Positions 20,113 to 28,187 of a stretch of DNA of 64,000 nucleotides are shown here, piece by piece. Under the pieces are notes generated by a model. The model was not told where the DNA came from and ran no database searches. It saw only the letters and a list, made by a program, of their open reading frames with translations. The translations under genes and the position numbers were made by a program. Origin of the DNA: Kibdelosporangium sp. MJ126-NF4 (lineage in GTDB: Bacteria > Actinomycetota > Actinomycetes > Mycobacteriales > Pseudonocardiaceae); assembly GCF_000826545.1 (NCBI RefSeq), contig NZ_CDME01000011.1, positions 1,750,657 to 1,814,656 on the forward strand, given 5' to 3'. Within the stretch, counting starts at the first letter, position 1. The number at the start of each line of letters is the position of its first letter.

Positions 20113-21012
20113 ATGGACGGACCTGGCCCGCTCGGCGACTTCCTGCACGCACGGCGTGCGCGGCTGCGACCTGAGGACGTCGGCCTGCGCGACCTCGGGC
20201 CCCGCAGGCGCGTGGCCGGACTCCGGCGGGAGGAACTGGCCCAGTTGGCGGGCGTCAGCGTCTCGTACTACACGCGGCTGGAGCAGGGCCTGTCCCGGGG
20301 TGCCTCGGCGGAGGTGCTCGACGCGATCGGCCGTGCTCTGCGGCTCGACGATCACGAGCGCGAACACCTCGACCGGCTCGCCGCCGCCGCGCGCCGGGCG
20401 CCCCGAGTGCGCCGCCCACGGCCGGAGAAGCTCGCCGACGAGACACGCGACCTTCTCCGCGCCGTCGACGGCGTCCCGGCGCTGGTGCTCGGCCGCCGCA
20501 CGGACGTGCTGGCGTGGAACACCCTCGGACACGCCTTGCTGGCTGGTCACCTGGACTTCCACAGCCCGGACGACCCGGCGCGGCGGCCGAACATGAGCCG
20601 GATGCTGTTTCTGGACCCGCACTGCCGTGAGCTGTACGCGGACTGGAGACGCAAGGCACGGGCGGTGGTCGGCAACCTGCGGATCGCCGTCGGCAGGCAC
20701 CCGGACGATCCCCTGCTGGCGGAGCTGATCGGCGAGCTGACCATGAAAAGCCCGGAGTTTGTCGCGCTGTGGGCGGACCACCGCGTGGCACCGTGCGATG
20801 CCGCGTCCTACGACCTACGCCATCCCCTCGTCGGCACAGTGACGGTGACACAGCAGACGCTGTCGGTCGCCCGTTCACCGCAACAGGTGCTGATCGTGTG
20901 CACAACGCCCGCCGGGTCCCCGTCCGAGGAGGCCCTCGCGCTACTTCGCCAGGCGAGTGGTGATCTTGACGCCGATCACGTGAACTCCCGCCGAATTGAG
21001 CACAGTGGATAG
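20113..21012 (+). CDS. XRE-family regulator with MmyB-like C-terminal domain
   Basis: The 299-residue protein has an N-terminal helix-turn-helix (LGDFLHARRARLRPEDVG, RRVAGLRREELAQLAGVSVSYYTRLEQGLSRGASAEVLDAI, residues 8-75) and a MmyB-like ligand domain (LRAVDGVPALVLGRRTDVLAWNTLGHALL, then WADHRVAPCDAASYDLRHPLVG). This family commonly controls a divergent oxidoreductase or hydrolase operon, here the MBL/esterase pair starting 101 bases away. The last 72 bases overlap the end of the convergent gene at 20941-22164. Confidence 0.9.
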   Translation: MDGPGPLGDFLHARRARLRPEDVGLRDLGPRRRVAGLRREELAQLAGVSVSYYTRLEQGLSRGASAEVLDAIGRALRLDDHEREHLDRLAAAARRAPRVRRPRPEKLADETRDLLRAVDGVPALVLGRRTDVLAWNTLGHALLAGHLDFHSPDDPARRPNMSRMLFLDPHCRELYADWRRKARAVVGNLRIAVGRHPDDPLLAELIGELTMKSPEFVALWADHRVAPCDAASYDLRHPLVGTVTVTQQTLSVARSPQQVLIVCTTPAGSPSEEALALLRQASGDLDADHVNSRRIEHSG

Positions 21013-22164
21013 GATCTCGCCGTCGGGGCGCACGGACGACGTCGTCTGTGAGCAGTTGTCGTCCGAGGCCAGATGCAGTTCGCTGCGGTGGAACTCGCTG
21101 CGGTCCACGTCCTGTCTTGTGGCGACGACTGTTCCGCGTGAGTCGAGGTCCAGTATCTCGATGCCGTCGTCAATCGACCTTTGCAGGACGTAGCCGTCGT
21201 CGTCGCGGCGTCCTATCAGGAAAGTCTTTCCGTGTTCGGCCATATCCAAGTGGCCGTTCTCGTGGTGGATCACGACTGTGCCGGAACCACGGTCGTGGAT
21301 GAGCACAGCGGCGCCGTGCTCCCGGGAGGCCGCGATGCCACGGTTCTCCAGGTGCCAGTCGATTTCGTCGGCCGGTGACACGCGGACAAGAGCGTTGTCG
21401 AAACGTCCGGTGCCGTACCAGTTGCCGTCGCTGTCGTCACCGATGTGTTTGTGAATTTTCATGGTGTGGCTGAAGGTGGCGTCGAATGTTGACGTCACAC
21501 CGGTTTCCTCGTCGACGCGCGTCCACAGCCACTGTTCGTCGGTTTCGTCCAAGCGCGTGAAGTAGATCCGCCCATCGTGACGCATGTGCGGATACCACCC
21601 CTCGCGACTGGCGACCACCCGGCACGACTCGTTGTCGACTCTGACCAGGAAGCCCTCACTCGCGGCCGTGCTGTACTCACGGCCGCCCATGCACGGGAGG
21701 AAAACGCGCCACTGATCATCAGTGATGAACCGGGCGTCGTACTCCGATGGCACTTCCCTGGTCCAGGCGAGTGACCCGTCCGGCCGCAACCGGCGCAGTC
21801 GGCGGCGTAGGCCGCCGGAGTTGTCGAGCACGAACACGTTGCCTTCGGAGTCCATGGTGACGTCCTGGACCTGACCTCCGTCGGGCGCGGTGACGTCGAT
21901 GCTCATGATGGGCGTGGACAACCGGATCACCCGCACGCGGTCCACGAAACGGGCCCACAGATCGTCCGGCGCACGCAACAGGGGCGTGCCGTCCGGCAGT
22001 GCGCGAACGACCACATTTGCCCGCCAGCGGGCATTGGGGTCGTTGATTGTACTGACAGGCAACGAGGGAATGAGGAGTTCCGGCACACAACCATCTGCCG
22101 AACCCCATGGCAGAAACGCGATGGTCCGTACCACAACGCCGCCGGTCTCAGTCTGTGAGGACAT
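20941..22164 (-). CDS. Predicted beta-propeller-like protein of unknown function
   Basis: The 407-residue protein starts at an ATG with AAGGAG at ideal spacing. I do not recognise the family. Many short strands with recurring G-aspartate turns appear (VTMDSEGNVFVLDNSGG, RLRPDGSLAWTREV, IGDDSDGNWYGTGRFD, VRPDGEILSTVLN), as in six- or seven-bladed NHL/WD-type propellers, with no signal peptide or membrane helix. The first 40 residues (MSSQTETGGVVVRTIAFLPW and on) are not propeller-like. It is flanked by an XRE gene (convergent, 72-base overlap) and a PPOX gene. A binding role is possible but unsupported. Confidence 0.6.
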   Translation of the reverse strand: MSSQTETGGVVVRTIAFLPWGSADGCVPELLIPSLPVSTINDPNARWRANVVVRALPDGTPLLRAPDDLWARFVDRVRVIRLSTPIMSIDVTAPDGGQVQDVTMDSEGNVFVLDNSGGLRRRLRRLRPDGSLAWTREVPSEYDARFITDDQWRVFLPCMGGREYSTAASEGFLVRVDNESCRVVASREGWYPHMRHDGRIYFTRLDETDEQWLWTRVDEETGVTSTFDATFSHTMKIHKHIGDDSDGNWYGTGRFDNALVRVSPADEIDWHLENRGIAASREHGAAVLIHDRGSGTVVIHHENGHLDMAEHGKTFLIGRRDDDGYVLQRSIDDGIEILDLDSRGTVVATRQDVDRSEFHRSELHLASDDNCSQTTSSVRPDGEILSTVLNSAGVHVIGVKITTRLAK

Positions 22165-22285
22165 GGGTGCTCCTTGTTTGTCACCGCGAACTGAGAAGGA
22201 AAAGTGCTGAACGGGCCCGTTGACGGCCATGCTTCATCGACCCGCGCGAAGCGACGGGGGACACGGCATGGCGCAGGGCCCTGAC

Positions 22286-22735
22286 TCAGCCTTCCGGCAG
22301 CGGTGCGAGAGCAGCGGCGGGCAGCGGTTCGACACCGACGATCCGGCGGATGCGAGTCGGTTCGATGGAGATGGTCACGCGTTGTTCGCCGGGGATGAGC
22401 CATTCATAACGCTCGGCGCCCAGGTACTTTCCGGCGAGCGCGTCCATTCCGCGGACGGCCTGCTCACCGGTGACGAAACGGACCGCGTGGCCGTGGATCT
22501 GGATGCGGTCGAACGGATCGGCCGTGTCGGCGTTCGACAGACAGACCCGGGGATCGCGCCGGAGGTTGCGTTCCTTCACGCGGCCGACGGTGGTGTTGAA
22601 CAGCACCAGGTCGCCGTCCAGGTCCACCCACATCGGGGTCACGTGCGGGGAACCGTCCTCGCTGGTGGTGGCCACGTACCAGACGCGCGGCTCGCGGACC
22701 CGGGCCCGGATCTCGTCCGTCCAGTTGGCGGTCAC
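22286..22735 (-). CDS. PPOX-class (pyridoxamine-oxidase-fold) F420/FMN-dependent protein
   Basis: The 149-residue split-barrel protein has RVWYVATTSEDGSPHVTPMWVDLDGDLVLFNTTVGRVKERNLRRDPRV, the pattern of actinobacterial PPOX-class F420-dependent enzymes (as in the Rv1155 family). It starts with GTG at 22735. Likely a flavin- or deazaflavin-dependent reductase on an unknown small molecule, perhaps connected with the FMO operon upstream on the same strand, though the DUF1295 remnant lies between. Confidence 0.82.
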   Translation of the reverse strand: MTANWTDEIRARVREPRVWYVATTSEDGSPHVTPMWVDLDGDLVLFNTTVGRVKERNLRRDPRVCLSNADTADPFDRIQIHGHAVRFVTGEQAVRGMDALAGKYLGAERYEWLIPGEQRVTISIEPTRIRRIVGVEPLPAAALAPLPEG

Positions 22736-22772
22736 GCCAGGAATGTACCAACTTCCCGGGGTGACCGGCGAG

Positions 22773-23150
22773 TCATTGCCCTGCCGCTCGAGGCAGCCAG
22801 GGGACGAACCTGTTCACCCGTGCCTGGTAGTCGCGGTACGCCGGTCGTTTCCGCGCGCTGTAGTACTCGGCGGGCACGGCGCCGGTGTAGCGCACCAGGC
22901 ACCAGTACATGCACGCGGACGTGCCCGCCAGGCCAACCACCAGCACGATCCCGGCGAGCGTCGGCACCCCTGCGAAGAGGTCAACCAGTTGCGGCAGGCT
23001 GACCAGCACCAAGGCGTTCCACTGCATCCACTGGAAGAAGTAGTTGGGGTGGCGGCTGTAGCGCCACAATCCGACCTCGCAGCACTGCGGTGTGTCCGCC
23101 TGCGTGCCGTGCTGCTCGGCGCGTTCGAGTCCGTTCTGGCCGGTTAACCG
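22773..23150 (-). pseudogene. C-terminal remnant of a DUF1295 (steroid 5-alpha-reductase-like) membrane protein
   Basis: The frame reads NGLERAEQHGTQADTPQCC, then EVGLWRYSRHPNYFFQWMQW, the signature of DUF1295 enzymes that normally span about 260-300 residues. Only about the last 120 residues remain, and the region that should precede it is occupied in another frame by the end of the monooxygenase gene. No convincing start or ribosome-binding site exists; a TTG at 23069 would give 98 residues. Most likely a gene truncated by a deletion that brought the monooxygenase next to it. Confidence 0.65.
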
Positions 23151-24628
23151 GCCTTGGCGGTGTGGTAGTCGCTCGGGTCGAAGGTGGCGAGTCCGCGGGT
23201 GTACTGGGTGGCGAATCCCGGGTACATCGCCGCGTTGAAGCCCTCACTGGTCAGATACCAGCTGTGGCAGCCCGAGTTCCACGTCGTGCGGGCCAGGCGC
23301 CGCTGCAGTTCGCGGTTGAACTCCTCCTGGACGTCCTTGCGCACGTCCAGGCTGCGCAGCCGGTCGCGCCTGATGAACGTGATGGCCTTGACGATGTAGT
23401 CGATCTGGGCCTCGCTGTAGACCAGCAGCGAATTGTGGCCTGGTCCGGAGTTCGGACCGACGGTGAAGAACAGGTTGGGATATCCGGCCACCGCCACGCT
23501 CTTGTACGCCTGCGCGCCGGTCATCCACTCGTCGCCGAGCAGCCTGCCGCCGGAACCGGTGATCGGGAACGGGGTTCCGGCGTTGTACACGTCGAAACCG
23601 GTGGCGAACACGATGCAGTCGACCTCGTGCTCGATTCCCTCGGCCGTGCGGATCCCGTTGGGCGAGATGGCGTAGATCGGCCAGGTGATCAGTTTGCAGT
23701 TGTCCGCCTGCAGCGCCGGGTAGTAGTCGCTGGTGATCAGGATGCGTTTGCAGCCCATCCGGTAGTCCGGCGTGAGCCTGCGGCGCAGCCACGGGTCGGC
23801 CACGGACTGGCGCAGGTAGAGCCGGGCGATCGTCTGCAGCGCGCTGGTGGCCGCGCTGTCCCAGACCACACCGAGTGCCATCGCCTCGTGGCCGTAGAAC
23901 AACGCCTGTCGCAGCGCGGCCTGTGCGCCGGGCACCCGGCGGAAGAGGCTGGTCAGCCAGCCCGGGTGCCGGGGATTGGCCTTGGGCAGCACCCAGCCCG
24001 GTGTGCGCTGGAAGACCTTCACGTTCGCCGCTGTCCTGACCAGTTCGGGGATGATCTGCACCGCGCTGGCGCCGGTGCCGACCACCGCGACGTGCTTGCC
24101 GGTGAAGTCGTAGCCGTGGTCCCACGCCGAGCTGAGCATCCGGTGCCCGCGGTAGGTGTCGATGCCGTCGATGTCGGGATAGCTGGCGTCGGTCAGCGCG
24201 CCGACCGCCGACACCACCGCGCGTGCCGTGAACGTCTGTCCGTCCTGTGTGGACGCCGTCCACGTGCCGGTGTCGTCGTCGTAGGTCAGACCGGTGACCG
24301 CCGTGTTGAAGCGGATACGTTCGCGCAGACCGAACTGGTCGGCCATGTGCCTGATGTAGGACAGGATCTCCTCGCCACCCGAGTAGGCACGTGACCAGTC
24401 CGGTTTCGGCACGAACGAGTACGAGTAGACCAGCGAGGGGATGTCACACGCCGCGCCGGGATAGGTGTTGTCACGCCAGGTGCCGCCGACGTCGCTCGCG
24501 CGTTCGCAGATGACGAAGTCGGTGACGCCCGCCTGGGTGAGGCGGATGGCGGTGCCGAGCCCGGAGAACCCGGCGCCGATGATCAGCACCTCGGTGTGTG
24601 TCGTGCGCTGGTTGCGTTTCGTGGCCAC
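23144..24628 (-). CDS. Flavin-containing (Baeyer-Villiger-type) monooxygenase, MymA-like
   Basis: The 494-residue FAD/NADPH enzyme has two Rossmann motifs: VLIIGAGFSGLGTAIRL at the start and HVAVVGTGASAVQIIPEL mid-protein. GGTWRDNTYPGAACDIPSLVYSYSF and a C-terminal GYPNLFFTVGPNSGPGHNS are also typical. The Baeyer-Villiger fingerprint is imperfect: YRGHRMLSSAWD has Leu where the consensus has His. The GTG start at 24628 follows GTGAGG and sits 9 bases after the diiron gene. It is the last gene of a four-gene operon (hydrolase, SDR, diiron, FMO) resembling the mycobacterial mymA region. Substrate is likely a lipid or terpenoid ketone (inference). Confidence 0.88.
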   Translation of the reverse strand: MATKRNQRTTHTEVLIIGAGFSGLGTAIRLTQAGVTDFVICERASDVGGTWRDNTYPGAACDIPSLVYSYSFVPKPDWSRAYSGGEEILSYIRHMADQFGLRERIRFNTAVTGLTYDDDTGTWTASTQDGQTFTARAVVSAVGALTDASYPDIDGIDTYRGHRMLSSAWDHGYDFTGKHVAVVGTGASAVQIIPELVRTAANVKVFQRTPGWVLPKANPRHPGWLTSLFRRVPGAQAALRQALFYGHEAMALGVVWDSAATSALQTIARLYLRQSVADPWLRRRLTPDYRMGCKRILITSDYYPALQADNCKLITWPIYAISPNGIRTAEGIEHEVDCIVFATGFDVYNAGTPFPITGSGGRLLGDEWMTGAQAYKSVAVAGYPNLFFTVGPNSGPGHNSLLVYSEAQIDYIVKAITFIRRDRLRSLDVRKDVQEEFNRELQRRLARTTWNSGCHSWYLTSEGFNAAMYPGFATQYTRGLATFDPSDYHTAKAG

Positions 24629-24636
24629 GGCCTGCC

Positions 24637-25563
24637 TCACCGGTCCACAGGTTCGTGGGTGAGTTCCTTCGACCACGACGGCTGCTTGCCCAGCAGCCGG
24701 ACCGGGACCAGGTTGGTCAGTTTCACCAGCGGGTCGGCCAGCAGGCGGTGGTACGGATGGGTGCGGTCGATCACCATCTTGGCCTGCTGCTTGAACATCT
24801 GGTACGCGGGCACGCGCCGGGTGTTGGCGCTGCGGTCCCCGTTGCTGGCGAAGCGTTTCACCGCGTTGTAGAGCTTCTGCTCGGACAGGCCCATCGCGAC
24901 GATGTTGTCGCGCATCTTGTTCAGCAGCGGCACGAACACCACCAGCAGACCGAGCAGCATCTGCGGCTTGAGGACCGCGGCCGACTCGATCAGCAGCTTG
25001 CGCGTCGGCCCGGCGCCGACCAGGTCCAGCACCTGGAAGTCCACCGCGATGTGCCGCGACTCGTCGGAGTTGATGTGCTTGAACACCTCGTGGCACACCG
25101 GATCGGTCACCTCGTCGAGCAGGAACTTCACCAGCGCGCCGTCCAGCGCGCACTCCAGCATCGGGATCAGCGTGGCCAGTCCGGTCAGCGGCATGTCGTC
25201 GCTGTAGCGGTCCAGCACCCAGATCGCCATCTTGACCTGGACGTTCGGTTCGGGCGTCTCGCCTTCCGCCAGCATGCCCCAGCGCTTCATCAGCGCCAGT
25301 TCGGCGTTGGCGTGTTTCTGCTCCTCGGCGTGGAAGTACTGGTAGATCTGCTTGATGGTGTCGTTCGGGGCCTTGTCGGCCAGCGCGGCGAAACCCATCG
25401 CGCCGATGTTCTCGATCCACACCAGGTCGGCCATGAACTGCTTGAGCGTCGGCCGCTGTTTGTCGCTGATGGTCTCGGCGCCTGGGGCGTCCCAGTCGAT
25501 GTCGGCAAGCGACCATTGCTTGTCCTTGATCGTCTGCAGCATCTTCTCGTAGTCGAACGCCAT
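24637..25563 (-). CDS. Ferritin-like diiron protein
   Basis: The 308-residue helical protein carries two ExxH metal motifs (EEQKHANAE about residue 80 and DESRHIAVDF about 167) plus an upstream conserved IENIGAMGF Glu, as expected for a carboxylate-bridged diiron site. The later part has a hydrophobic stretch (LLGLLVVFVPLL). Ferritin-like proteins of this kind occur in lipid and natural-product operons as oxygenases or desaturases. Sitting between an SDR and an FMO, it probably adds an oxidation step. The start ATG is well defined; the substrate is unknown. Confidence 0.8.
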   Translation of the reverse strand: MAFDYEKMLQTIKDKQWSLADIDWDAPGAETISDKQRPTLKQFMADLVWIENIGAMGFAALADKAPNDTIKQIYQYFHAEEQKHANAELALMKRWGMLAEGETPEPNVQVKMAIWVLDRYSDDMPLTGLATLIPMLECALDGALVKFLLDEVTDPVCHEVFKHINSDESRHIAVDFQVLDLVGAGPTRKLLIESAAVLKPQMLLGLLVVFVPLLNKMRDNIVAMGLSEQKLYNAVKRFASNGDRSANTRRVPAYQMFKQQAKMVIDRTHPYHRLLADPLVKLTNLVPVRLLGKQPSWSKELTHEPVDR

Positions 25564-25600
25564 TGTTTCTCAAGCCTTCCGGTGCAGGGGCGAAACGAGT

Positions 25601-26428
25601 TCAGTCGTGGAACGGCAGCAGCCTGCCGAGCGAACCAGCGAGTCTGGTGTAGACGCCGGGCAGCGCGCGCTTGCTCCACCAGACCAGTCGCGCGTCCAAC
25701 TGCGGGACCACGTGCAGCCTGCCCGCGTCGTGGGCGTCGAGCGTGGTGCGGGCGACGCGGTGCGGGGACACCCCGGTCAGCCGCATCATCACGTCGGCGA
25801 ACCGTGCGGCAGCCGCGTCGATCCGGTCGTGGTCGATGATGTTGGTTTTGACGAACGTCGGGCACAGCACCGTGACGGCGATGTCGGTGCCGGACAGTTC
25901 CGCGGCCAGGGTCTCCGACAGGGCCAGCACACCGGCCTTGCTGACGTTGTAGGCGGCCATCGACGGCCCTGCGGCGAAACTGGCGGCGGAGGCGACGTTG
26001 ATGATCCCGCCGCCGAGACCGTTCGCGCGCAGCAGCGGGACGAACTCGTGGCAGCCGTGGATGACGCCCCACAGGTTGATGTCCAGCGTGCGTTTCCAGT
26101 CCGCCAACGGGGTCGCGCCGATCGGCTGTCCGCCCGCACCGATCCCGGCGTTGTTGACCACCAGCGTCGGTACGCCGCCCAGCAGTCCCTCGCTGGCCTG
26201 CGCCAGGTCGTGGACCTGGGCGGGATCGGCGACATCGCAGTGCGCGGCGACCGCGCCGCCGCCAGTGTTCCCGATCAGCCGGACGGTTTCCTTGGCGGCG
26301 GTGTCGTCGACGTCCGTGCACAGCACGGTTCCGCCGCGGCGGGCCAGTTCCACGGCGAAGGCGCGGCCGATGCCGCTACCCGCGCCCGTGACCACGGCTC
26401 GTGCGTGGGCGGTACGGCCTCTGCTCAT
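25601..26428 (-). CDS. Short-chain dehydrogenase/reductase, SadH-like
   Basis: The 275-residue classical SDR has cofactor motif VVTGAGSGIGRAFA, NNAGIGAGGQ and catalytic SAASF then YNVSKAG. The first coenzyme-binding strand ends in Asp (LCTDVDD), favouring NAD(H). The C-terminal RLAGSLGRLLPFHD segment fits SDRs of the SadH (Rv3085) type in the mycobacterial mymA operon. The start overlaps the hydrolase stop (ATGA, 26425-26428). Confidence 0.88.
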   Translation of the reverse strand: MSRGRTAHARAVVTGAGSGIGRAFAVELARRGGTVLCTDVDDTAAKETVRLIGNTGGGAVAAHCDVADPAQVHDLAQASEGLLGGVPTLVVNNAGIGAGGQPIGATPLADWKRTLDINLWGVIHGCHEFVPLLRANGLGGGIINVASAASFAAGPSMAAYNVSKAGVLALSETLAAELSGTDIAVTVLCPTFVKTNIIDHDRIDAAAARFADVMMRLTGVSPHRVARTTLDAHDAGRLHVVPQLDARLVWWSKRALPGVYTRLAGSLGRLLPFHD

Positions 26429-27384
26429 GACCTCTCCTTGATCGGCAGACAGCGACGGATGAACTGCCCGGCGCCCGCGAGCGCCGCGCGGGCTTCGGGC
26501 AGCAGCGCGGCGAACACCTGGAACACGTGCCCCTGCGCGGGCCACACCTGCAGGTCGCAGTCGCCGCCCGCGGCCCGGATGGCGTCGTGGATGTGTTCGG
26601 CGTCGGCGACGAGCATCTCGGCGCCACCGGCCTGGACCAGCGTCGGCGGCCACGGCGACCCGGCCGGGATGGCGAGCGACAGCCGGGGGTGTGCCGGGTC
26701 GGTGTCCCGGGTGTAGTGCTCGACCAGCCGCCGGGCCCGCGCGGCGGAGATCAGCGGGTCACGGGGGCCGCGTCGCGCGCTGAGCGTGAAGGTGAGGTCG
26801 ATCGCGGGCGAGAACAACGCCATCCCGCCCGGCACCGGCAGCCCGGCCCTGATCAGCTCACACGTCAGGTCCATGGCCAGGTGACCACCGGCCGAGTCAC
26901 CCGCCAGCACCACCTGCTCGGGCCGGTAGCCCTGGCCGAGCAGCCAGTCGTAGGCGGCGCGGACGTCATCGGCGGCGGCGGGGAACCGGTGGCTGGGCGC
27001 GAGCCGGTAGTCGCAGGCGAACACCGGCAGCCCGGCGGCGGCCGACAGACGGGACGTGATGCCGCGGTGGGTGCGCGCCGAGCAGATCGTGTAGGCGCTG
27101 CCGTGCAGGTAGAACACCACGGCGCGGTCGTCGTCTATGCCCGGGGCGCGTACCCACTCGCCGCGTGGCTGGGGCACGCGGGTGATCTCGGCGCCTGCCA
27201 GGACGGGGGACAGCACGGCCAAGGTCGCGGCGGTGCTGCGCCTGCCGAGCCGGACACCGAACTCGTTCTGGGGGAGCGCGGCGATCATCGGCCGGGCCGT
27301 GGCCCATGCCGTGACCAGCAGAAGCCTCGCTTGCCACGACACGCGAGCACTATCTGATGGCAGCCGTCGTCTCTGATGGCGCAT
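26425..27384 (-). CDS. Alpha/beta hydrolase of the hormone-sensitive-lipase type, LipR-like
   Basis: About 319 residues. Motifs are VVFYLHGSAYTICS (oxyanion loop, HGSA in place of HGGG), VVLAGDSAGGHLAMDL (nucleophile Ser), the acid near EMLVADAEHIHD and His in PAQGHVFQ. It is the first gene of the operon hydrolase-SDR-diiron-FMO and corresponds in position and type to LipR of the mymA locus. The start is uncertain: ATG 27384 is taken, but it falls inside the repeats at 27354-27392, and a downstream GTG (VSWQARLLL) is possible. Confidence 0.8.
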   Translation of the reverse strand: MRHQRRRLPSDSARVSWQARLLLVTAWATARPMIAALPQNEFGVRLGRRSTAATLAVLSPVLAGAEITRVPQPRGEWVRAPGIDDDRAVVFYLHGSAYTICSARTHRGITSRLSAAAGLPVFACDYRLAPSHRFPAAADDVRAAYDWLLGQGYRPEQVVLAGDSAGGHLAMDLTCELIRAGLPVPGGMALFSPAIDLTFTLSARRGPRDPLISAARARRLVEHYTRDTDPAHPRLSLAIPAGSPWPPTLVQAGGAEMLVADAEHIHDAIRAAGGDCDLQVWPAQGHVFQVFAALLPEARAALAGAGQFIRRCLPIKERS

Positions 27385-27392
27385 GACATCAG
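27354..27392. promoter_or_regulatory. Candidate TetR operator in the hydrolase/TetR divergent region
   Basis: CTGATGGC occurs at 27354-27361 and 27373-27380, and the second copy forms an inverted repeat with CATCAG at 27387-27392 (CTGATG-N8-CATCAG). Such paired sites between a TetR gene and a divergent operon are typical operators. No clear promoter hexamers could be assigned. Confidence 0.5.
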
Positions 27393-27428
27393 ATTGAGGA
27401 TGGGCGAGGAGTTTGTCAAGATTGGACA

Positions 27429-28061
27429 GTGGCAGCGACACGGACCCGACGCGGGATCTACGCGGGACGCAGCACCGAGCAGCGGAAGGCCGAGCGCCGC
27501 GACAAGCTCGTGGACGCCGCGTTCGAGATTTGGGGCGACCAGGGCTGGTCCGCGGTCAGCATGCGCGGGGTGTGCGCCCGCGCCGGGCTGACCGACCGCT
27601 ACTTCTACGAGAACTTCACGGACGTCGACGCGCTGCTGGCCGCGGTGTGGGAACGCATCCGCGACAACGCGATCCACCGCGTCGTCGAGGCCGTCCTGCA
27701 GGCGCCGTCCGACCCGATCGAACGCCTGCGCGCGGCCCTCACCGTGTTCGTCGGCGACCTCACCGCCGACCCCCGCCTCGGCCGGATCGGATTCGGCGCC
27801 CACGCGGGCAACACCGTGCTGGAACGCCTGCGCCGCGAGGCCATGCAGCACTTCACGGACCTGCTCATCGAACTCGGCCAGCCCTACCTGCGGCGCGACA
27901 TCGACCCGGTCGACTTCCGGATGAGCGTGCTGCTCGGGATCGGCGGCTTCATCGAACTGGTCACCGCGTGGCTCGACGGCGTCATCGACGTGGACGCCGA
28001 CCGTGTCATCGACCACACCACCACCGTCGGCGGCGACCTCGCGGCCCGCTACCTCAACTAA
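27429..28061 (+). CDS. TetR-family regulator of the mymA-like operon
   Basis: The 210-residue protein starts at GTG 27429. Its HTH is RRDKLVDAAFEIWGDQGWSAVSMRGVCARAGLTDRYFYENFTDVD (residues 23-68), and the C-terminal ligand domain contains FVGDLTADPRLGRIGFGAHAGN. It is divergent from the hydrolase-SDR-diiron-FMO operon and likely its repressor. In mycobacteria the comparable locus is controlled by the AraC-type VirS, so the regulator class differs here. A palindromic repeat follows the stop. Confidence 0.88.
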   Translation: MAATRTRRGIYAGRSTEQRKAERRDKLVDAAFEIWGDQGWSAVSMRGVCARAGLTDRYFYENFTDVDALLAAVWERIRDNAIHRVVEAVLQAPSDPIERLRAALTVFVGDLTADPRLGRIGFGAHAGNTVLERLRREAMQHFTDLLIELGQPYLRRDIDPVDFRMSVLLGIGGFIELVTAWLDGVIDVDADRVIDHTTTVGGDLAARYLN

Positions 28062-28065
28062 AACC

Positions 28066-28111
28066 CTCGTGAGTGTTTAGGCGAGTTAGAACCGGCCTAA
28101 ACACTCACGAG
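28066..28111. repeat. CTCGTGAG palindromic repeat, copy 1, probably acting as a terminator
   Basis: Seventeen-base perfect arms CTCGTGAGTGTTTAGGC (28066-28082) and complement (28095-28111) flank a 12-base loop containing AGTTAGAACCG. A variant of the same element occurs at 43806-43857. It starts 5 bases after the TetR stop and can terminate that transcript. Confidence 0.8.
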
Positions 28112-28187
28112 CTCTTCACAGAGGTCACACCGCTGATCGGCTTCGATGGGTTGTGGCGGATAACCATGTCTTGTTGGAGGTTGGCCC

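Noticed and set aside
24637..25573. Single 809-residue frame joining the FMO to upstream DNA
   Set aside because: The upstream part is a shadow of the diiron gene in another frame; the FMO itself starts at GTG 24628 with a good Shine-Dalgarno site.
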